This document shows, in pieces, positions 40,449-45,037 of a stretch of 45,037 nt of DNA. Position 1 is the first letter of the stretch; the number at the start of each line of letters is the position of its first letter. Made by a program: the position numbers and the translations under genes. This DNA comes from Ameyamaea chiangmaiensis (lineage in GTDB: Bacteria > Pseudomonadota > Alphaproteobacteria > Acetobacterales > Acetobacteraceae), in NCBI RefSeq assembly GCF_013376175.1, contig NZ_JABXXR010000010.1, forward strand, positions 1 to 45,037, read 5' to 3'. The notes under the pieces are model-generated. The model made no database searches and was not told the origin of the DNA. It worked only from the letters and a program-made list of their open reading frames with translations.

Positions 40449-41741
40449 ATGTCCGACGAGTCCAGCCTGCATCGTTATTTCAACGCCCCGGTGGCGGAGG
40501 TCGACCCCGAGGTCGCCGCTGCTCTGCGCGGTGAAATGACGCGCCAGCGCGAGGGAATCGAACTGATCGCCAGCGAGAACATGGTTTCGCGGGCGGTACT
40601 CGACGCGCAAGGGTCCGTTCTGACCAACAAATATGCCGAAGGGTATCCCGGGCGCCGCTACTACGGCGGTTGCTTCGAGGTGGACCGCGTCGAGACACTG
40701 GCGATCGAGCGCGCCAAGCAGATCTTCGGCGCGGACTTCGCCAACGTGCAGCCCCACTCCGGCGCGAATGCCAATCAGGCCGCCTTCATGGCGCTGGCCA
40801 AGCCGGGCGACACCATCTTGGGCATGAGCCTGGCGGCCGGCGGTCATCTGACGCATGGCGCGGCCCCGAACTACTCCGGCAAGTGGTTCCGCGCGGTGCA
40901 GTATGGCGTTCGCCAGCAGGACGGCGAGCTCGACTATGACGAGATGGAGCGTCTGGCACGCGACGAAAAGCCGCGCATCATCGTCGCGGGTGGATCGGCC
41001 TATCCGCGGATCATCGATTTCGCCCGTTTCCGACGCATCGCCGACGAGATCGGCGCGGCCCTGATGGTCGACATGGCCCATTTCGCGGGGCTGGTGGCGG
41101 CCGGCCTGTATCCGAACCCGGTGCCGCACGCCGATATCGTGACGTCGACCACGCACAAGACGCTGCGCGGCCCGCGCGGCGGCCTGATCCTGACCAACGA
41201 CGCCGACCTGGCGAAGAAGATCAATTCGGCCGTGTTCCCCGGGTTGCAGGGTGGTCCGCTGATGCACGTGATCGCGGGCAAGGCGGTGGCGTTCGGCGAG
41301 GCCCTCCAGCCGTCGTTCCGCACCTATCAGGAAAGCGTCGCGCGCAATGCCAAGGTGCTGGCCCGCACGCTGCTGGACTGCGGGTTCGACATCGTCACCA
41401 ACGGAACGGATTCGCATCTGATCCTGGTGGACCTGCGGCCGAAGAAGGTCACGGGCAAGGCAGCCGAAGCGGCGCTTGAGCGTGCCGGGATCACGGCGAA
41501 CAAGAACGCCGTGCCGTTCGACCCGGAGAAGCCCGCGATCACGTCGGGCATCCGTCTGGGCAGCCCGGCGGCGACGGCGCGTGGCTTCGGAGAGGCTGAA
41601 TTCCGCGAGGTCGGCGTGATGATCGACGAAGTGCTGACCGGGTTGGCGACGTCGGGCGAAGAGGGCAACCAGGCGGTCGAGGCGGCCGTTCATGAGCGCG
41701 TCAAGGCACTGTGCGTGCGCTTCCCGATCTATCAGAGCTGA
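40449..41741 (+). CDS. glyA: Serine hydroxymethyltransferase
   Basis: A 430-residue PLP enzyme that converts serine and tetrahydrofolate to glycine and methylene-tetrahydrofolate. Lys237 ([12 protein letters not shown]) binds PLP. Conserved elements are LIASENMVS, the [12 protein letters not shown] segment, the [14 protein letters not shown] segment and [16 protein letters not shown] at 40435-40438 precedes ATG 40449; the open frame from 40176 crosses the divergent permease gene and is not used. No glycine riboswitch was recognised. Confidence 0.97.
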   Translation: MSDESSLHRYFNAPVAEVDPEVAAALRGEMTRQREGIELIASENMVSRAVLDAQGSVLTNKYAEGYPGRRYYGGCFEVDRVETLAIERAKQIFGADFANVQPHSGANANQAAFMALAKPGDTILGMSLAAGGHLTHGAAPNYSGKWFRAVQYGVRQQDGELDYDEMERLARDEKPRIIVAGGSAYPRIIDFARFRRIADEIGAALMVDMAHFAGLVAAGLYPNPVPHADIVTSTTHKTLRGPRGGLILTNDADLAKKINSAVFPGLQGGPLMHVIAGKAVAFGEALQPSFRTYQESVARNAKVLARTLLDCGFDIVTNGTDSHLILVDLRPKKVTGKAAEAALERAGITANKNAVPFDPEKPAITSGIRLGSPAATARGFGEAEFREVGVMIDEVLTGLATSGEEGNQAVEAAVHERVKALCVRFPIYQS

Positions 41742-41748
41742 GACCGTC

Positions 41749-41791
41749 GCGCATCGGGTGGGTGGGGATGTCTTCAGCCCACCCGATGCGC
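41749..41791. terminator. Bidirectional hairpin between glyA and the convergent AstE-like gene
   Basis: GCGCATCGGGTGGG (41749-41762) and CCCACCCGATGCGC (41778-41791) form a perfect 14-bp stem with a 15-base loop. It starts 8 bases after the glyA stop. The 3' arm is also the last codons of the convergent gene, so the same element can serve both transcripts. Confidence 0.65.
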
Positions 41792-42808
41792 CAGTCGCAC
41801 GGCGGTCTGGCCCTGACCGGGCCGCAGGTTCGGCATGACCAGCAGGCAGTCATTATAGGGGGTGCGGATTTCGTCCGTGCCGTCACGCGCCAGGACGGTT
41901 CCCCCGTCGGCGATGATGTCACCGTTGCGAAACGGGTGCAGGAAGGTAAAACCGCTCGTCCGTGCGGTGATCGTGTCGGTAACGCGAACGCTCCGTCGCG
42001 GATCGGGCAGGATGGCGGTCGCGGGCGATGCTTCGCCCCGGATACCGCATCCGTGTCGGAGCATCGTCCGTACCGCCCGGAGTGAACAGGCAGCACTGCG
42101 CACATGCCAGTGCTGACCGGCCTCCAGCAGACAGGCCCGGACGGGTTTGTCCCGGGACGGGAAGATGGCCCCGTCGATCAGTCGCGCGCCGCTTGCATGG
42201 CCCTGATCCTCGACCACCAGCGTGCCGGGCGCCAGCGTGCTCGCCAGTGCCGCGCCCGACCGTCCTTCCGCCGCGAGAAAGATCGGCGCACCGGCCCACA
42301 GCATGGTGTGCAGGTCGAGCAGAAGATCGGCCGAGCGCAGGACGGGCGCGACTTCACGCGCGCGATCGAGCTCGGCCGACTGTCCGCTGCCGTCGAGGAT
42401 CACGGGCGCCCAAAGGCGGTTCATGTCCTCGTCGATGAACCGTGAGGCAACGGGGTTGGCGCGGTCGAAACGGGCGAACGCGGCGAGATTGAGAAACACG
42501 AAACTCAGGCGTCCGCGCGCGGGCCGCACGCCTCGGCGCAGCAGACGGTCGACGGCCACGGCCCCGGCATATTCGTTGCCATGCATCAGGCAGGACACCA
42601 CCACATGCGGTCCCGGGTGGCGGGTTTCGAAATGCATGACGCCAGGAATGCCCGCGTTACCCCGTTCCCAGCGCGTCAGGTCGGGGGGGCGGAGGGCAAC
42701 GGCGAAATCCGGCAACGGCGGCGGAGGTGGCGGCAGCGTGTCCCGGAACAGGCTTGCCTTGACGCGCGCCGGTCCTTCGGATCCACGCGGGCTGGCGCCG
42801 CAGCTCAT
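41774..42808 (-). CDS. Succinylglutamate desuccinylase/aspartoacylase family hydrolase
   Basis: A 344-residue zinc carboxypeptidase-fold protein (M14 AstE/ASPA family). Zinc ligands are His76 and Glu79 (HGNEYAG) and His167 (LDLHTM). Residues 25-32 are an unusual run, PPPPPPLP, before the domain. The C-terminal region (GFTFLHPFRNGDIIADGGT) is the family's beta domain. Start ATG 42808 overlaps the stop of the ArgE-type gene by four bases (ATGA), so the two are coupled. The acyl amino acid substrate is unknown; AstE itself is not assured because no other ast genes are present. Confidence 0.85.
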   Translation of the reverse strand: MSCGASPRGSEGPARVKASLFRDTLPPPPPPLPDFAVALRPPDLTRWERGNAGIPGVMHFETRHPGPHVVVSCLMHGNEYAGAVAVDRLLRRGVRPARGRLSFVFLNLAAFARFDRANPVASRFIDEDMNRLWAPVILDGSGQSAELDRAREVAPVLRSADLLLDLHTMLWAGAPIFLAAEGRSGAALASTLAPGTLVVEDQGHASGARLIDGAIFPSRDKPVRACLLEAGQHWHVRSAACSLRAVRTMLRHGCGIRGEASPATAILPDPRRSVRVTDTITARTSGFTFLHPFRNGDIIADGGTVLARDGTDEIRTPYNDCLLVMPNLRPGQGQTAVRLAHRVG

Positions 42809-43977
42809 GCGGCAAAGGGGCGCGCGGCCATGGCGCGCAAAAAGCGATCGCACGCGACGAGCTGCGATTCGGCAATCCATTCGTCCGGTCGATGGGCCTG
42901 GGCGATGTCACCGGGTCCGCACACGATACTGGCGATGCCCGCACTCTGGTAAATCCCGGCCTCGGTGCCATAGGACACGCGGCCTGACGTGTTCGCCCCG
43001 GTGACCTGCCGGACACGGTGGGCGAGCGGCGCGTCATCCGCCAGGCTGAGCGGGGGCAGTTCGGTCAGGACCTCGACACTGAAACCAGTCTGCGGGAAGC
43101 GGCTCTGCATCCAGGGCTCGATCGTCTCCCCCAAGAAGCGGCGGAAACGGTCGAGTTCGGCGTGGGCGTCGTCGCCGGGCACCGTGCGCCATTCCATCTC
43201 GAACGACGCCTGTTCGGGAATGATGTTCAGGATCGTCCCGCCCTGTGCCACGCCGGCCTGAATGGTCGTGTGCGGCGGGTCGAACCCTTCCACCCGACGC
43301 CCTGCGTGCGCCAGCCGCCGTGCCTCGGCGGAAATCCAGGCCAGTGCCTCGCCCATCGCATGCAGCGCGTTGACGCCGTCCCCGGGCGCGGAGGAATGGC
43401 CGGGCTGGCCCACGACGGACACACGAACCGCGAGCCGCCCCTTGTGGGCGATGACGGGTGTCATCATCGTCGGCTCGCCCACGACGCACAGGGCCGGGCG
43501 CACGTCGCGGGCCTGCAGGTCCTCGGCCAGGACGCGGGCGCCGTCACAGGTTATTTCCTCGTCAAAGGTCAGCATCAGGTGGATGGGGTGCGGCGCGCGC
43601 AGCGCGATGAAGTCGGGTACTGCGGCCAGCATCGACGCCACGAACCCCTTCATGTCGGCGGCCCCGCGCGCATACAGGCGTCCGTGGTCCGCGTGCAACG
43701 TGAACGGATCGCGCGTCCAGGCCTGACCGTCGACCGGCACCGTATCGACGTGGCCGGCAAAGCCGATGCCGCCGTCGGTCTGGGGACCGATGATCGCGTG
43801 CAGGTTGACCTTGCCGTCCTGAGGACCGCGAGAGCGCGTGGCTGTCAGTCCATGGGCGCCTAGATAGGCCTCGACCCAGACGATAAGCGGCAGGTCGGGA
43901 AGGCGGCTTGTCGTGTCGAACGCGACGAGCCGTGCCAGCATCTCGGTCGTGGTGAAAATCGTCCGGTCCGCACTCAT
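42805..43977 (-). CDS. argE: Acetylornithine deacetylase (ArgE-type M20 peptidase)
   Basis: A 390-residue M20 metallopeptidase. Metal and catalytic residues are His76 and Asp78 (GHVDTVP), Asp108 (RGAADMKG), and Glu140-Glu141 (FDEEITCDGAR). The dimerisation domain contains GQPGHSSAPGDGVNAL, and the C-terminus has SYGTEAGIYQ and GPGDIAQAHRPDEW. These fit ArgE, which removes acetyl from N-acetylornithine in arginine synthesis. ATG 43977 (MSADRTIF) is preferred over the upstream frame start at 44013. Other N-acyl amino acid deacylase functions are possible given the partner gene. Confidence 0.85.
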   Translation of the reverse strand: MSADRTIFTTTEMLARLVAFDTTSRLPDLPLIVWVEAYLGAHGLTATRSRGPQDGKVNLHAIIGPQTDGGIGFAGHVDTVPVDGQAWTRDPFTLHADHGRLYARGAADMKGFVASMLAAVPDFIALRAPHPIHLMLTFDEEITCDGARVLAEDLQARDVRPALCVVGEPTMMTPVIAHKGRLAVRVSVVGQPGHSSAPGDGVNALHAMGEALAWISAEARRLAHAGRRVEGFDPPHTTIQAGVAQGGTILNIIPEQASFEMEWRTVPGDDAHAELDRFRRFLGETIEPWMQSRFPQTGFSVEVLTELPPLSLADDAPLAHRVRQVTGANTSGRVSYGTEAGIYQSAGIASIVCGPGDIAQAHRPDEWIAESQLVACDRFLRAMAARPFAA

Positions 43978-44023
43978 GGTCACCGAGAGTACAGCATCGG
44001 GCGGCGGCGGCAATCCCGTCCGG

Positions 44024-45037
44024 TCACCCCAGCGGGGCGTCCGCCGTCACGACACGTAGGCGCTGGCCCAAATGTTTTTCGATCGCCCGCAGCATCGCGC
44101 GTTCGTCCGCGCCGCAGAAGGTGATCGCCATGCCGCGTCGGCCCGCGCGGCCCGTGCGCCCGATCCGGTGAATGTAGGCTTCGGGCGTTTCGGGCATGTC
44201 GACGTTCACCACCAGATCGATCTCGGCGATGTCGATGCCGCGCGCGGCGACGTCGGTTGCCACCAGACACGGTGTGGCGCCGCTGGCAAAGCTGCGCAGC
44301 GTGCGGGTCCGGCGTGTCTGCACCAGATCGCCGTGCAAAGGCTCGGCGCGCAGGCCGGCCTGCCGCAGTTGGCCGGCTAGCCGGTCGGCGCCCTGACGGG
44401 TGCGGGTGAAGAACAGGATACGGCGGAAACGGCCGTCTTGCGCGATGCGCGCGGCGCAGGACGGCTTGTCCGCGGGCTCGGCGAAGAGGATCCGCTGCCG
44501 GATCTGGCGCGGCGTCTCGCCCGCCGCGTCGAGCACGATGCGCTGCGGTCGATGAAGGCAGCGCGCGGCAAGTTCGGCCACCGCCGGCGGCATGGTCGCG
44601 GAAAACAGCAGCATCTGGCGGTGCGCGGGCAGGGCGGGCAGGATTTCCGCCATGGCGTCGAGAAAGCCTTCCTCCAGCATCCGGTCGGCCTCGTCGAGGA
44701 CCATCGCCGCGACGGCGCCGAGATGCAGCGCCTTTTGCGCCAGAAGGTCCATCACGCGGCCGGGGGTGCCGATCACGACGTCGACGCCGTCTTCCATGGC
44801 CGCGACCTGGTGGTCGAGCGGTGTGCCGCCGATGGCCAGGCGCGCCCGGATACCGCCCTGCCGGCCGAAATCGCGAAACACGGCGGCGACCTGTCCCGCG
44901 AGTTCGCGCGTCGGCACCAGCACCAGCACACGCGGGGTCGCGGCCAGACGGGGCACCGGATTGTCCGTCAGTCGCTGGATCAGCGGCAGGGCGTACGCCG
45001 CCGTCTTGCCGCTGCCGGTCCGGGCGATGGCCTCGAC
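44024..45037 (-). CDS. DEAD-box RNA helicase (partial, N-terminus missing)
   Basis: A partial frame of 337 residues that enters from the right edge. Visible motifs are I (ARTGSGKTAAY), Ia (PTRELA), Ib (GTPGRVMDLL), II (VLDEADRML), III (SATMP), V (ATDVAARGIDIAE) and VI (HRIGRTGRAGRRG). The protein ends only about 40 residues after motif VI, so it lacks the long basic tail of RhlE or DeaD. The Q motif and start lie beyond the window. It is transcribed ahead of the argE-type gene with a 46-base gap. Confidence 0.93.
   Translation of the reverse strand, partial: VEAIARTGSGKTAAYALPLIQRLTDNPVPRLAATPRVLVLVPTRELAGQVAAVFRDFGRQGGIRARLAIGGTPLDHQVAAMEDGVDVVIGTPGRVMDLLAQKALHLGAVAAMVLDEADRMLEEGFLDAMAEILPALPAHRQMLLFSATMPPAVAELAARCLHRPQRIVLDAAGETPRQIRQRILFAEPADKPSCAARIAQDGRFRRILFFTRTRQGADRLAGQLRQAGLRAEPLHGDLVQTRRTRTLRSFASGATPCLVATDVAARGIDIAEIDLVVNVDMPETPEAYIHRIGRTGRAGRRGMAITFCGADERAMLRAIEKHLGQRLRVVTADAPLG

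Overview
This is a 45 kb stretch of chromosomal core genes from a high-GC alphaproteobacterium, most likely Acetobacteraceae or a close Rhodospirillales relative. That placement is an inference from gene order (nnr end, tRNA-Leu, tig-clpP-clpX-lon-hupB, tRNAs, nuo cluster, birA, rnj, proS, lolCD, dnaE), a short 438-residue ProS, a metal-site variant of HemB without the zinc cysteines, RNase J, and an aspartate/leucyl transferase of the Bpt type. No phage, insertion sequence, CRISPR array or integron was seen.

Layout. 1-151 is the 3' end of an NAD(P)H-hydrate repair gene. 247-331 is tRNA-Leu(UAG). 421-7114 holds protein quality control: trigger factor, ClpP, ClpX, Lon and the nucleoid protein HU. 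7115-7679 is a tRNA region with tRNA-Val(UAC), whose 3' end looks damaged, and a decayed tRNA-Asp copy. 7680-20711 is the respiratory complex I operon nuoABCDEFGHIJKL-N. 20704-30476 carries biotin ligase, RNase J, prolyl-tRNA synthetase, the LolCD lipoprotein exporter and DNA polymerase III alpha. 30567-33843 carries a small FlaG-like protein, ribosomal protein S2, EF-Ts and RecO. 33848-36852 holds a small lipoprotein (minus strand), topoisomerase IV ParC and the ferredoxin Bfd. 36875-40289 is a minus-strand block: bpt, hemB and an APC-family amino acid permease. GlyA (plus) is followed by a convergent minus-strand block with an AstE/aspartoacylase-like hydrolase, an ArgE-type deacetylase and a DEAD-box helicase that runs off the right edge.

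The main surprise is inside the complex I operon. nuoL ends at 19249 and nuoN starts at 19284, so the gene for NuoM, one of the three antiporter-like proton-pumping subunits, is not in its place, although all 13 other subunits look intact. Other signs of erosion or rearrangement lie nearby: a tRNA-Asp relic and a tRNA-Val with a mismatched end just upstream of nuoA, a birA-rnj gap where relatives are expected to carry coaX, and tsf followed by recO rather than pyrH-frr. A short leader ORF ending in an ATGA overlap with nuoJ, next to a perfect 16-bp GC palindrome, is a second unusual point in the operon. I found no clearly novel multi-gene system; the rest is well-conserved housekeeping machinery.
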